Notes: generated by a model not told the origin, from the sequence alone. A DNA stretch of 64,000 bases from Sipunculus nudus (GCA_026874595.1 CM049313.1:47626159-47690158); one strand, 5' to 3'; numbered from the stretch's first letter, positions 1-11,256 are shown. Program-made: numbers and translations.

Positions 1-45
1 TGTTGTGCGCAGGAAGGCTGCGGGAGGGTTGCGGCTAGCCGCAGT
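1..45. repeat. Edge of a GC-rich repeat with a 14-bp palindrome
   Basis: The window opens inside sequence that resembles the gctgcggg minisatellite found at 1156-1660 (aggaaggctgcgggagg). It ends in the perfect palindrome tgcggctagccgca. It is probably the tail of a second array lying left of the window. No gene is seen. Confidence 0.5.
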
Positions 46-1155
46 CTTTTACAGTTTTATTTGCCCTACTTTTCCTGTCTTACCCTGCTGTGATTGGCTA
101 AACTGATTTTGGAGGGAAAAGCAGCCATTTTTGCAAAATTAGGAAAAGACAGTGCTTTGTTAGCTCTTCTAAAAATATGAAGATCTGTGCCAAATAGCTC
201 AAGTAAGAGTAACATTCAACAGATCCAGCATGTTCAGAGGACTTATTGGATTAATTAGAACATACAATCAGTTGATGGGAGGAACAAAGAGAGGGTGTTA
301 TGTTACTACCACCAGTAAGTTTGAACTACATATTTGTACCCTAAGGGCTGCCGCAGCAAGCATTGATAAAGGGCTGCCCAGCACTGATAAGATTGATTTT
401 TCCTCAAGTAATTTTATTCAAAGAAAGTGTAGTATTAAATTTAATTTTGTGTAAAAGTAAAAACTAAGATTAATGGTGGGATTGAAAGATGTATTCAAGC
501 TGGAAGGCAGAAATATCATTGGCAGCATGAATAAAATTCTGTGGTTAACGTGTATATCATGCATTTATTGAACTCCAATGCATTTTGAGTTTTATTGATT
601 TGATATTAAACAGTAACTTTAAATAAGGTTTTGTTTTCATCTTCACACAAATTTTAAAATACTTAGGCTAAGCTTCATTTAAAGTTGATTTGCTAAATTC
701 TGTTTGACGTATGTCTATAGATGTCACCCTAAGTAAATGGGAAATTCCCAACAATATTGAAGTAACCCAATGTCACTTTGTGGTTCATGTTTCTAGTCCT
801 TGGCCTGACAATAAACTCACCCAGAACTTTTATTCAGCTATATAGCTACACAACTTCATGCAGGATTTGTGTGACTGTGAAGTGTGTACTCTGATTCATA
901 TTCATCAAGGTGTAATTTCTAACAAAGCTTGATTAAGTTTGGTTTATATTTAAAAGCCATAATGGATTAAGGTTTAATTGAATGTGCAAATTAAATGGAG
1001 TTTCATGAGAGCTTGTTCTGTTGAGTACCTGCATTTATATTTGGAGCAGAGACAGTCACCGACTAATGACATGGCATGTCTGCTTGTAAACAATAAGTGA
1101 GCCCACGTGATATTGTTTATACATATCATGGCTAGCTGCTATCTAATTGGCCCCT
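46..1155. other. Non-coding AT-rich sequence, no gene seen
   Basis: Open frames here are short (74 codons at most), with no recognisable protein and no splice-bounded exon. A short patch near 345-380 (gggctgccgcagcaagc) resembles the degenerate flank of the minisatellite that follows. Confidence 0.6.
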
Positions 1156-1660
1156 GCTGCGGGAAAGTGTGCGAGAAGGCTGCGGGAAAGTGTGCGAGAA
1201 GCTGCAGGAAGTGTGCAAGGCTGCGGGAAAGTGTGCGAGAAGGCTGCGGGAAAGTGTGCGAGAAGCTGCAGGAAGTGTGCAAGGCTTCAGGAAGTGTGCG
1301 AGAAGGCTGCGGGAAAGTGTGCGAGAAGGCTGCGGGAAAGTGTGCGAGAAGCTGCAGGAAGTGTGCAAGGCTGCAGGAAGTGTGCGGGAAGGCTGCGGGA
1401 AAGTGTGCAAGAAGGCTGCGGGAAAGTGTGCGAGAAGCTGCAGGAAGTGTGTGAGGCTACGGGAAGTGTGCGAGAAGGCTGCGGGAAAGTGTGCGAGAAG
1501 GCTGCAGGAAAAGGGCTGCGGGAAAAGGGCTGCGGGAAGTGTGCGAGAAAGGCTGCGGGAAGTTTGCGAGAAAGGCTGCGGGAAGTGTGCGAGAAAGGCT
1601 GCGGGAAGGCTGCAGGAAAAGGGCTGGGGGAAGGCTGCAGGAAAAGGGCTGCGGGAACAC
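1156..1660. repeat. GC-rich minisatellite, unit about 15-23 bp
   Basis: Some two dozen head-to-tail variants of gctgcgggaaagtgtgcgag plus aag, with lengths alternating between about 23, 19 and 15 bases. Early units often switch between gctgcgggaaagtgtgcg and gctgcaggaagtgtgca. Late units shorten to gctgcgggaaaaggg. Because the unit rarely contains a stop, five overlapping frames stay open on both strands (up to 213 codons). These are artefacts of repetition, giving low-complexity Cys/Arg/Lys-rich or Ser/Pro/Phe-rich products. GC content is far above the surroundings. Confidence 0.95.
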
Positions 1661-1790
1661 TGGTTGCAGCAAGCCTGCAGCAAGGTTGCCGCAAACTAAT
1701 TTGCATGGCAATTTGTGACCTTGCTGCAAGGTTGCTGCAAAGCTGCAGCAAGTTTGCAGCAACTATGCGCGGCAAGCTCGTTTTTTGATA
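1661..1790. repeat. Degenerate gctgcaa-rich flank of the minisatellite
   Basis: A run of related words (ttgcagcaag, ctgcagcaaggttg, cttgctgcaaggttgctgc) follows the array and stops at ataagggtag. Similar words occur at 345-380, so this is probably the body or end of the element carrying the minisatellite. Confidence 0.6.
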
Positions 1791-1867
1791 AGGGTAGTGT
1801 TATTATTTTGTAATATTGTGTTAGTAGTATTTTAGTAGTATTTGTAATATGGTACATAGTTTTTTTT

Positions 1868-1985
1868 CTGCTGGATTCATATCTAAGAATCTGAGTACAA
1901 GTTTGAGTCCAAGACTTATGAGTCCCAAGTTCGAGTCCCTAAAAATCAGACTTTAATCTAAGTCCGGACTCAAGTCCTACATTAC
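1868..1985. repeat. Short degenerate gagtcc/agtcc repeat
   Basis: Repeated gagtcc-like words (gtttgagtcc, tatgagtcc, ttcgagtcc, aagtccggactcaagtcc) in about 120 bases. This is low-complexity sequence with no coding signal. Confidence 0.5.
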
Positions 1986-3168
1986 TGCAAATTATGTAAA
2001 TTTTATTGATTCTCTTGCCTTACACAAATATTGATATAATATTCATAGTAGTGACAGATCAAGGTGGATTAGATATGTGAACATTGTTCTTTATAGTCAA
2101 CCCTTATTAATTTAGTACATTTAGAACTAGAGGTCTGCAGACACAGTAATTGCCATGATTGCAATGAGCCATGACCTCGAAAATTATTGGTTGGTCTAGT
2201 AAAAGTCTTACCCTTGTTACAATAAATTATTGTCCTAAGGCAAATTTTGGAAAATTTGCTGTAATGAAAATCTGGCTTAATGCTATGAACTGCAGGATCT
2301 GAAAGGATAATATACTGGGTTTAACATACAGTATGGAGATATTGATAACCAGGGGGTTTTGATGGAAATTACCTCCTGGGTTCAGCAAGCAGATCTGGTT
2401 ATATTGATATGTGGATGTTTAATTTTGACAGAGTGTCAGGCTTTGGATCTGTCTGTCATTAATAATGCATACAATTATGGACCACAGGGTGAAAGTCACA
2501 TTTGTTCCCCATTAGTCTTGTTGTCAGGTCCCTTGTTCCTTGACCTGCATTGCTTTATTAAACAGGAGATGCTAACAAGATGGTGACAGGAATAAAGGTC
2601 AATATTCATAATTTAGTTTCGTATTCATGACCAATGTCTATCGAGTGTCATTCAGATATATCTCATAGCAGCTGACATATCAAGAACAAAAAGTCTGTAG
2701 CCTGATATATTTTTAGCAAACCTGTGAGCTTATGCCATGGTGCACCGTTGTCCGTCTGCTGCGGTCCTTAAGTTAACCCAAGCTGTCTCAAAAACCGATG
2801 GAGTTAGCATCAAATTTAATGCAAAAATCTGTCATTTCAAAAATTCTATTGGATTTTGCTTATTTATTTGCTTTCTGCATTTACTTAAGGAAAAAGCTTA
2901 AAAAAAACTTCTGTGAAATTTTCCAGCCAAATTGTTCAATATTTCACAGAAATAATTTCTGAAACCATCTCTCTTAAGTTTGTTCGAATGGTTCAAGGTC
3001 AGTGAATTTTGGCCGAGTTACAGGAAGCTGAACTTAGTCATTTGGCCAAAAAAAAAAATACTAGAATAACAATTTCAGAAATGGCTTGAGCTATGATCTC
3101 CAATTGTGTACAAATGTTGGTCACAGCTATGACTCATATCTGAAATTGAGGAACCGTAAAATCTCCAC
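1986..3168. other. Non-coding sequence, possible repeat fragment near 2738
   Basis: No gene is seen. Around 2738-2770 the words ccatggtgcaccgttgtccgtc resemble the gtccgtc-rich ends of satellite-bearing bivalve repeats, but no second end was found. Confidence 0.4.
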
Positions 3169-3272
3169 TTAAAACCGCACTTCCGATTAAAACCGCACCC
3201 AGACTTCGCCGAAATTCTAGGTGAGACACCGTGAGGGGCTCAAATACTAAGACCCCCCCTTTAAAACCGCAC
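3169..3272 (+). promoter_or_regulatory. Three copies of TTAAAACCGCAC
   Basis: The 12-mer TTAAAACCGCAC occurs exactly at 3169-3180, 3187-3198 and 3261-3272. Its AACCGCA core fits the RACCRCA site bound by Runx proteins. It lies about 0.7 kb before the ZNF143/YY1-like sites. It could equally be part of an unrecognised repeat, so regulatory function is an inference. Confidence 0.3.
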
Positions 3273-3639
3273 TGCTACGGAATGATTTGACAAAAGACAC
3301 AATCAAGCTATCATCTAGAAATGAACACGCGTAGGTTGCGACTGGGCCATTCCTGTCCACTTTAAAATTCCTTGGGCATTTTATTTAAACACATCATAAC
3401 AATTTTTGCAGGGTCACTCAAGCATGAAGTTTGGGAAGACGTAAGGGCCGTTGAACCTCTGCCCGTTTATACAGATTTTATATTCCGTGCCGTATTCTTG
3501 TTTGTACTGATTTGTCATTATATTTTGGAAAAAATATTCTGCTGATCCATTTCAAGTCACTGTATATTTTAATTCTAAAAGTAATATTTTGAAATCTTAA
3601 TTTTTGATGAAAATTCCATTTTCTGGAATTACTGGGAAG

Positions 3640-4100
3640 ATTCAAATCATTTTCATACCGGTTACTTCGGTATTATCATTGTCACGTCGTACGTTGACAT
3701 CGCTCCATGTCACAATTTGCTGGTGCGTTTGAAAACATCGCTGGTCAACTTAAGTAAATATCAAAGTAACTGAAGTTACCTTGTCGAGATACGCACGTAT
3801 AGGAAACATGACGCTTGAAAACGATTGATTTTAAGGTAAAATTAAAGTGGCCAGTCGGGGTAAGCAAGTTTTTTTCCTGAAGAAAGTTTCCGCAAGGCAG
3901 TGTTCGCCCAAGGCATGCTGGGACGATATAGGTGGCTGTTCTGTTTACCACCCACTGCGTACAGCCGTTCAAAATATTCTTAGCCGAATACCGGGGCGTT
4001 TCAGCACATGGCGGCACTCAAACTTGATTTTAAAACGATCGTCTGCCATTGTGTGACTCTTTACGATGTCAGCATTTTATTCATTTTACGTTTTAGATAA
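3640..4100. promoter_or_regulatory. Promoter-like island with ZNF143-like and YY1-like sites
   Basis: This 0.45-kb stretch is richer in GC and CpG than its surroundings. At 3907-3923 it holds cccaaggcatgctggga, matching the AAGGCATGCTGGGA half of the ZNF143/Staf consensus. At 4008-4015 it holds ATGGCGGC, the YY1 core often placed at or near start codons of housekeeping genes. An ATG at 4008 opens a frame of only 30 codons (beginning Met-Ala-Ala) ending at 4098-4100. No recognised exon follows. It may be an alternative upstream promoter of the MCTP gene 7.5 kb away, the promoter of a non-coding RNA, or a decayed copy of a promoter. Confidence 0.35.
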
Positions 4101-4168
4101 ATAATCATTGCTAAATAATGCCGCAAATGGGTTTAAAGTAGGCTTTTATTTAAATTTTGCTTGACCAT

Positions 4169-4202
4169 GCCCAACGAAGTGGGCTGCTGTGTGTTACAGC
4201 AG
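4169..4202. repeat. Two adjoining hairpins, gccca-acgaag-tgggc and ctgctgt-gtgtt-acagcag
   Basis: Stem GCCCA/TGGGC (4169-4184) abuts stem CTGCTGT/ACAGCAG (4184-4202). The loop acgaag and the cccN-loop-gggc design resemble the left end of the element at 12785. It may be the terminus of another hairpin-ended repeat. Confidence 0.4.
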
Positions 4203-4523
4203 GGTTGTTGTAAACGTATTATTTGGTGACAATTGCCAAGATTTTATAGCAAGTTATATATCACAAGAAAACCAATCAGCAATATTTAATTTATAAATAA
4301 CAAATAATCATAAATAATACATTTACACCTAAAGTGGCCTAAAATATTGTCTGAAATTAGAATAAACTCACATGAAGAAACCATGCAGAGGAATCGGAGT
4401 GTCCAATATTTGTTTTGCCAATTGTTTGAACCTGTTAAAGCACAAAAAGGGGAATTCAAAATACAAGTATCTCTATTGTTGAAATTTCACAAATCTGATA
4501 TCCAAATGAACATTTATAATAAG

Positions 4524-4526
<3 letters not shown>

Positions 4527-4569
<43 letters not shown>
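4527..4569. repeat. (TA)n microsatellite
   Basis: About 21 uninterrupted TA units. Confidence 0.95.
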
Positions 4570-4572
<3 letters not shown>

Positions 4573-5835
4573 GTCTTACTTCCATATAAAACTTCAAAGT
4601 AATAATCTTAAATAAGTTGCTTATATAAAACAAAACCACAACAATTTAACCCACAGATTAAACAGTATATTCTTGTGTATATATGGAAAACAGTAATGAA
4701 ATATATGAACATTAGGGGATTGGTACATATTCATTTGTCACCAGGTGAATAATTGACATTCTGTTATATATGGTAATAACTGTATCCCTTGTGAATGATG
4801 CAATAACTCAAGCTTTCAGCCATATTTAATTATTAAACCATTTCAACCTGACTAGATGTTTATTTTGTCTGACCTTTTTAAAGCTTATATATGACAAACA
4901 GTAACAGACCAGCCTTTTATTTGTGGCATTGATGCCTGGCTTTACTGATGCGTCATATAAATATTCCATTATAAGCCTTTCTTGAGTTGACAAAGAGTGA
5001 CAATAGACTGACAATTTTTTAGATCTGTCAGAGAGTTATAATAATTGAAATAGTTGCGGCGGTGAGTCATATTTCAAGGCAGTGTACATTGGGAAAATTT
5101 GCAATGAATAAAAAAATAGTTGCATGTATATTATTTTAATAATTCTGTCAGATTGAGATGCATTTTGATTTTCATCTGGTTCCTTTCTCTCTGTAAGCAA
5201 CTTTACAGGAAAAGTTATAAATGGATTTTGAGCATATATTATGTGGAGGATGAATGATAATACCCAAGGAAGAATTGGTGAGATTTTGGAGGTAATCTAG
5301 ATCATCATAATACCATCTTGGGAAATGTTTCTTTAATTCAAAAGATTAAACCATTTTGGTATAGGGAAGTTTCTTTATATCAGGCCAATTCATTGGTATT
5401 AGGGACCATTTATGTGAACCTGTAAGTAAGCCGTAGCATTGTGTAGAACACAGGAGGTAAATGTGTAGGCTTTATTAGACAGGCCTGCCAAATCACTCTT
5501 TTTAAAAAAGTAAGTCTTTTATAAGGATTTACTGAAAATGAAACTTAATTCTTTTTTTTTCACTATAGCTTTTTTGTTGCAGTGCTGGGTAAATCAGGTT
5601 CTCAGTAAGTCATAAAAACATTTTATTCTTGTAATGTCAGTCATAAAATTGCACTATAAATCATTGAGGCTTTAAGATTAATTATGTGCTACAGAGTTTC
5701 CTGTTTTATGTCAAATCCCTCATCAGAAAAAAAGTCAAAGCTGATTTATAGGTACTGTACATGCAGCCTGATTCAGATTTTAGAGAACATTACCACAAAT
5801 AAAAGATGGTCAAGTAAGCATACATGTTTTATTGT
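4570..5835. other. Non-coding AT-rich sequence, no gene seen
   Basis: Only chance-sized open frames and no repeat structure strong enough to report. Confidence 0.5.
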
Positions 5836-6966
5836 ATCGCCAGACATAGTCAGGAGATACTATGGTTTAGGCACGGTTGCGCCGCCGCCGCAGAGATTTC
5901 TTTTGGACACAATAACTCAAAAAATATTTCAAGGATCTTTTTAAAACTTGACACATTTATAGATATAGGTGAGAGAACGAAGCCTATTTAAAATGGGGTC
6001 ATGACCTCAACTAGGAGAGTGACCTTGACCTTGAATATATCCATTTTTGGGGAAAATCACACAAATTCTTAAATATCTCAAGAAATCTTTCATGGATTTA
6101 TCCAAAAATCAAGTTGGACAAAGATCTTGGACAGTGATGTCATATACCGGAAACTGGTGGTGCCACCTAGTATCCTTTTCTTGTTTTTGTGCCGTTTAAT
6201 ACCCCCATCATTGCCACTTGACAGTACTTTTACCATCACAAGTCAAAAACTGATTGACAGATTTCTTTAATATTATGCATGTACATAGGTATGGGTTATG
6301 GGATGATGTATATTAAAATTGGGGTCATGACCTTTCCTTTGAGAGTGGCTTTGACCTTGAATATTACCACATATGGTGAAAATCACATAAAATCATGAAT
6401 ATCTTAAAAAGGGATGCATGGATTGGTCCAAAAATCAGGTGACAGAAGATCTTGGATAGTTTTGTCTTTTGCAGAAGATAGGTGGCGCCACCTGTTGTCC
6501 TTTTCTTGTTTTCTGCGCCTTTGAATACCCCATCATTGCCACTTGACAGTATATACTGTGAGCATTATAAGTCAAACAGTAATGGACAGATTTCTTTCAT
6601 GTTATGCATGTATATAGATATGGTTTATGGAATGAGGTATATTTAATTTTAAATTTAATTTTAAAATTTAATTTAATTTAATTTTTTTTTTAATTTAATT
6701 TTTTTTTCAAACGTTGGATATTTTGGAATGCAGTTTATTTCTCAAACAAGTTACTCCAAACATACATATACAACTCAATACATCCTTAAATATATACTTC
6801 TATTTATACATAAACTTTTACATAACAATTGCCTTCACTTTAAATATTCCTATATTTTGTACAAATGTTTCTCACATTCATTGCTAAAATACAAATACAT
6901 CACATTATATCAACAAAATACCACAAAACCTCATTTGTCTGGCGATACTATGGCACCAGCGGTGCC
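5836..6966. mobile_element. Satellite-bearing non-autonomous element with 326-bp tandem units
   Basis: The left end (5836 on) reads atcgccagaca and the right end (about 6936-6947) reads tgtctggcgat, its inverse. Both ends also carry gatactatgg in direct orientation. The right end closes with a perfect hairpin ggcacc-agc-ggtgcc at 6952-6966. Inside are about 2.3 tandem units: ggggtcatgacct recurs at 5995 and 6321, and gacagatttctttaatattatgcatgta at about 6256 matches gacagatttctttcatgttatgcatgta at about 6577. The third unit breaks off in a ttaattt-rich stretch near 6640. The design (hairpin ends around a satellite core) resembles the bivalve pearl / Helitron-like non-autonomous elements. Family assignment is from memory. 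Confidence 0.65.
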
Positions 6967-7184
6967 AAGAAATGTTTTATTTAATGTTATTTCAACGTAA
7001 ACTATAAAAGGTTTTTCTCTAGATGTTAAAGGTCAGGTATTTTATCATTGATAACATACATTTTGTTATGGAAAAGTCATAATTTTAGCATTTTCATGGA
7101 ATTATATAGCTCTTAGGTGAATTATTTGCTCTTTCTACAACAGAGATATCAGCTTGATTTTATAAAACATGACTATTGTTAATA

Positions 7185-8016
7185 CAGTAGAACCTCAAAT
7201 ATCCAAAAGTTTAGGGGAACATAAAATTTGTTCTGATATTTGAGATAAGGATATGTGATACATACAATACAGCTATGCCAGTTAGGGATCTCATCAGAAA
7301 ATGTTTTTTCTAAATCTTATATTTACTTATATTTCCGTAACTTGTTCTTCCGAAAATTTTGTTTTTCAGAAATTTAAACTACGGAACCAAAATTTACCTC
7401 TATCAACCAAAAAGTAGAAATACAACATTCAGAAAATATATTTACCAAAATTACTGAATGTTATTCTGAGGAGAACTGGCTGTTGGCATACACTCACCTG
7501 TTGAAAATGGCCCAATCAGCGCAACTAATTAAGATTAATGGGTTATTGAGAGCTTTTGTCACTAAGTCTATATTTATCCAATCACCTGGACATGTACTGA
7601 TGTAACACTGTCCCCCTTGATCTTTGTTTCTTTGTGGTTAGCCATTGGTAAACTAACTCAACATTTGGTTAGAGTGTATCATGTGGAGTTTTCCATGTCA
7701 TTAGTTTGGCTCTGTGTTCACAATACCTAGTCAGGTTTCACAAACTTAAAAGGTGATAGTTTTCTGTGCTGTGACTGGCTGTGACACCTGCACTGTGATT
7801 TGGATAAAGGTTTCTGCAATCCACTTTAATCATCCAGCAGTTTATATCAATGGTCTACACCTGAGGTATCTACGTAGCCTACCTTCCTAACCAGCAATAT
7901 TTAATAGTAGTAAAAGTATACTTATAAACAAATGGCAAACCTCCCATATCTGTAACCTCAAATATCTGAACAAAATTTATATCTCCAAAACATTTCTGAT
8001 ATTTTAGGTTCTAAAG
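7185..8016. mobile_element. Non-autonomous Tc1/mariner (pogo-like) DNA transposon
   Basis: The left end is TA followed by CAGTAGAACCTCAAATATC; the right end is gatattttaggttctaaag followed by TA. The inverted ends agree at 15 of 16 bases over tagaacctcaaatatc. CAGT at the tip and TA on both sides are the signature of Tc1/mariner elements, and the cagtagaacctc ending is typical of the pogo/Tigger branch. The 832-bp body has no transposase frame, so it is a deletion derivative. An inner copy of the end (tgatatttgag, near 7237) is inverted to the left tip. Confidence 0.65.
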
Positions 8017-8027
8017 TATATATAACC

Positions 8028-8495
8028 ATGCAGCTTATTTTGATCCCTGGTTATATGCTTGTGTGGCAGGTCCCTCTTTTGTGGAATTCATTTCCTTTAG
8101 AATTAAGAAAAGCTCAGAACCAAGCAACTTTTGAAAAAAAATGCTCAAGACATACTTATTTATGCAATATTTTGAATGCCTGTGATTTTGCAGGTTTTCT
8201 TTATATATCATAATTTGAATTACTTTTTATGAGTTTAATGTCTTTCATTGGTTTAATATCATAGTGCATGTATATTACTGGATTATGTTCATGTTTTGTC
8301 TATAGCCTAAGTAGTATTTAAATGTGAGTCTGCATCTTTATTTAAAGAATATTTATTTTTCATAGTCATTTTTATGCAATTACTTGCTTGTAATAGCGTT
8401 TTAGAGCACAATGCTGTGGATTTTAAACTTTACAAAATAAAATGCTATTATTATTTTTATTATTTTTATTATTAATATTATTATTAATATTATTT
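8028..8495 (+). pseudogene. 3' end of a LINE (non-LTR retrotransposon), frameshifted
   Basis: The frame from 8028 encodes PLLWNSFPLELRKAQNQATF, matching the C-terminal tail of reverse transcriptase ORFs of the CR1/L2/Jockey type, which read roughly LWNSLP-LR-F-LKTYLF. A run of eight A bases after 8130 breaks the frame. Shifted by one base, the sequence continues MLKTYLFMQYFE, restoring the expected ending. About 280 bases of 3' UTR follow, then a tail of ttatta repeats (8441-8495). Only the last 60 or so codons survive, so this is a 5'-truncated dead copy. It directly abuts the pogo-like element. Confidence 0.75.
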
Positions 8496-11037
8496 TGTCA
8501 CTGTACAACCAAAATAAAGTGAAATGCTTCTAAGATTTAGGTGGATCATCTGGTTCTTGCTGTATATATTAAGCTTCTTTAGAATGTTAACCAGTAAAAA
8601 TTTTTTCCACATACAGAGACAATATTCATGGTGGGGCCTGAGTTTTGTGGCATTACAAAGACTTATGCCGACCTTTATTGAACGCAGGTGTTGGGTCAGT
8701 TAGTTATGGCTGAAGTGTGGATTACCATGGGACACCATAACGTGTTCAGTAATTATTAAAAATAAACTTAATCTGTCTGGTTTCTCTCAGATTACCAATC
8801 AATAATGGCTTTCTGTCAACAGTTATTACTTTGTGGAAATTATTGGCTGGAAAATATATGATACTTTGGTTATATGGCTTTTTTGTGATTTTCTCCTTGA
8901 CATTGTTTGAAGGATCCATTTTCATATGCCAGACATATCCCTATGCAACAGCCTACTCTGAGTGCATGTGTTACTACACAGTTGATTTCAATACATGCGG
9001 GACAAGTACGGCACGATTTCCCATGATTTTAACATTCATGTCAGTGTTTCCCAGTGAAACATTCAGTACCCTTCAGACAAAAATACTAATTCTTTTTGAA
9101 GTTTTCATTCAGCACACAGAAGGAATAGAATGGGCTAGTGAGAGTGAAATGCACAAAAATCCCACAAGGTCATCAGGAAAAAGTGTGTTATGTGTAGTTA
9201 ACTGATGTCATTGGCTCAAGGAAAAAAGAGTAAGGGACACAGGGAGGAGCTGTAATTATAATATAATGTTATATAATTACAGCCAATTGTCAAACATTTG
9301 CACCAAAGAAAATTTGTCTAGAACTGCGAGCATGCACTGATGATGCATGTACCAAATTTGGAGGACCTATCATGAACCGACACATGGTATTAATTTATAG
9401 ATATCAGATTAAATCATTTTATGTAAATAATTAAATAAGCATCCCGTTTTCACCTAGTGACCATTTTGTCCTGATATAATATCCTGCATGTAGACTTATC
9501 ATCTTGGCCCATGAAAATATGGGTCATCTTCAGTATATTGGTAATGGATATTTTGTCCAAGAACTACAGGAGTGATAAGCTTCATAGAAATGTAGCCTTT
9601 TTTCCATAGAAGGGATGTCAGTCTGAACTGTTGGATATTCTGAAAATCATAAATGAATATAGGGAGAAAAACTGTAAAAAAACCTTTGTCGAAACTTCCT
9701 CATAAATAGCCTCTTTAATTTATTTACTAGTAGTCTCTAATTATTTCTCAGAAATTGCATCTAAAATTCAATTGAACATGCTCTGGTTACAGTGTTAAAT
9801 TTTTTAATTATCACTTAAACTGATGTCACTTGAGCCATTAATTCTTGAGCTTGTTCCCAGAACTAGGGCTTTTCCACACTAGTGGTTTGATCTGATTAAA
9901 ACAAGATATGAAATTAGGCCTAATATCTTCCTAGAGATTAAGTTTAAATGTTGATCTGCAGCTGTTACTGTTTCATTAATATAAGTGACATTTCATGAAG
10001 GTTGTTGTAGAACTTCTCACAGATTTCAATTGTTAGTCCATCCTTAATTTAAAATGCCCTTTCCATGCTTATTGTTTTACCAGATGGGTGTCTGTGTCAG
10101 CATTCAGGTGTGTTGATACTTTTAAAATGCTTATATCTCGGTCAGACATACTTTCACCTTTCATATTTGACCATAATCCAGCACTGAAGGTGTCAAAAAC
10201 AAATCCTGGTGCTGCATACCTGGAACCTTAATTGCTCTGAAGGTCAAGTCACTAGATTTTGGATTTTATTTGCTCCTTGACACAATAGCACTAAAAGTTT
10301 TCATTAGGTTTAGTTTCAGTTCATTGGAAAGTTCAAAATACACTCTTAATTGAACTGATTAATGTTTGGCTGACCTTGACCCATATTTTATATGTTTATA
10401 ACTTCTTTATCTTTTTTTTATCATTGACTTAATAAATTTCACTACACTTTGCAGGTCAGTTGTCAATAATTATCAGTACTGGATTGTATTAATTTAACAT
10501 CATATTGTGAAATGAGACCCAGTTAAACAGTGAAACTAGATCAGCTTATTTATATCAATTGGATGAAAGTTCCATTATTTTTTAATCTTGAGACTTATAT
10601 TCCATTGTTGATTGTGATAATCAAGCCTGGAAAGTAACATTTGAGTTTAGGGTGTAGACAGTGCCCTCTATCTTGGACTTGCTGAACTATGTTATTTTCT
10701 TACGAAAAGCTGGATATGACCGTTACCTTTGATTCATACAGTATATTATTAATTAAATTGCTCCCCTCTTATAAAGATGCACCACCATGAACTATTATAT
10801 CAATTTTGAATATATTCAAATATTCATCAGAGGTAGATCGACCCTCAAGCTGGGAAGCAGTGAAATCTTTCAAGATTCATTCTGTGTTACAAATAACATA
10901 TTTTAATAGTCTCATTTCAGGCAACTATATACATAACTGATCCCAAACAACTGAATTTTATTCAGTTATATATACTGATGAAACTTTTAAGTCAAGAGGA
11001 TTAAGTCCATCTGAGTTTACTTGTAGCTTTAATGAAG
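8496..11037. other. Non-coding sequence upstream of the first exon
   Basis: No gene is recognised. A 124-codon frame at 8831-9205 resembles nothing known and lacks supporting signals. A perfect 12-bp inverted repeat (gctgtaattata at 9249-9260, tataattacagc at 9272-9283) forms a hairpin with an 11-base loop. The remainder shows no structure. Confidence 0.5.
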
Positions 11038-11256
11038 TCTATCAGGGATGACCTCAAAGTCTATCTGGGATGACCTTGAAATCTATCTGGGATGACCTGG
11101 AAGTCTTTCTGGGATGACTTTGAATCTATCTGGGATGACCTTGAAATCTATCTGGGATGACCTGGAAGTCTATCTTGGATGACTTTGAAGTCTATCTGGG
11201 ATGACCTGTAAGTCTATCTTGGATGACTTTGAAGTATATCTGGGATGACCACTAAG
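11038..11256. repeat. 22-bp minisatellite, ten copies
   Basis: Ten head-to-tail units of the type tctatctgggatgaccttga plus aa, one of them 21 bases. Variants alternate between ctgggatgacctggaag and cttggatgactttgaag, suggesting a two-unit (44-bp) higher-order step. It ends about 260 bases before the first MCTP exon, in the preceding intron. Confidence 0.95.

Noticed and set aside
1107-1788. Open frames up to 213 codons on both strands, Cys/Arg/Lys-rich or Ser/Pro-rich
   Set aside because: They are produced by the stop-free minisatellite at 1156-1660, overlap in several frames on both strands and have no supporting signals.
8831-9205. 124-codon frame with a hydrophobic start
   Set aside because: No recognised domain, background base composition and no splice or promoter support; a chance frame in a long non-coding stretch.
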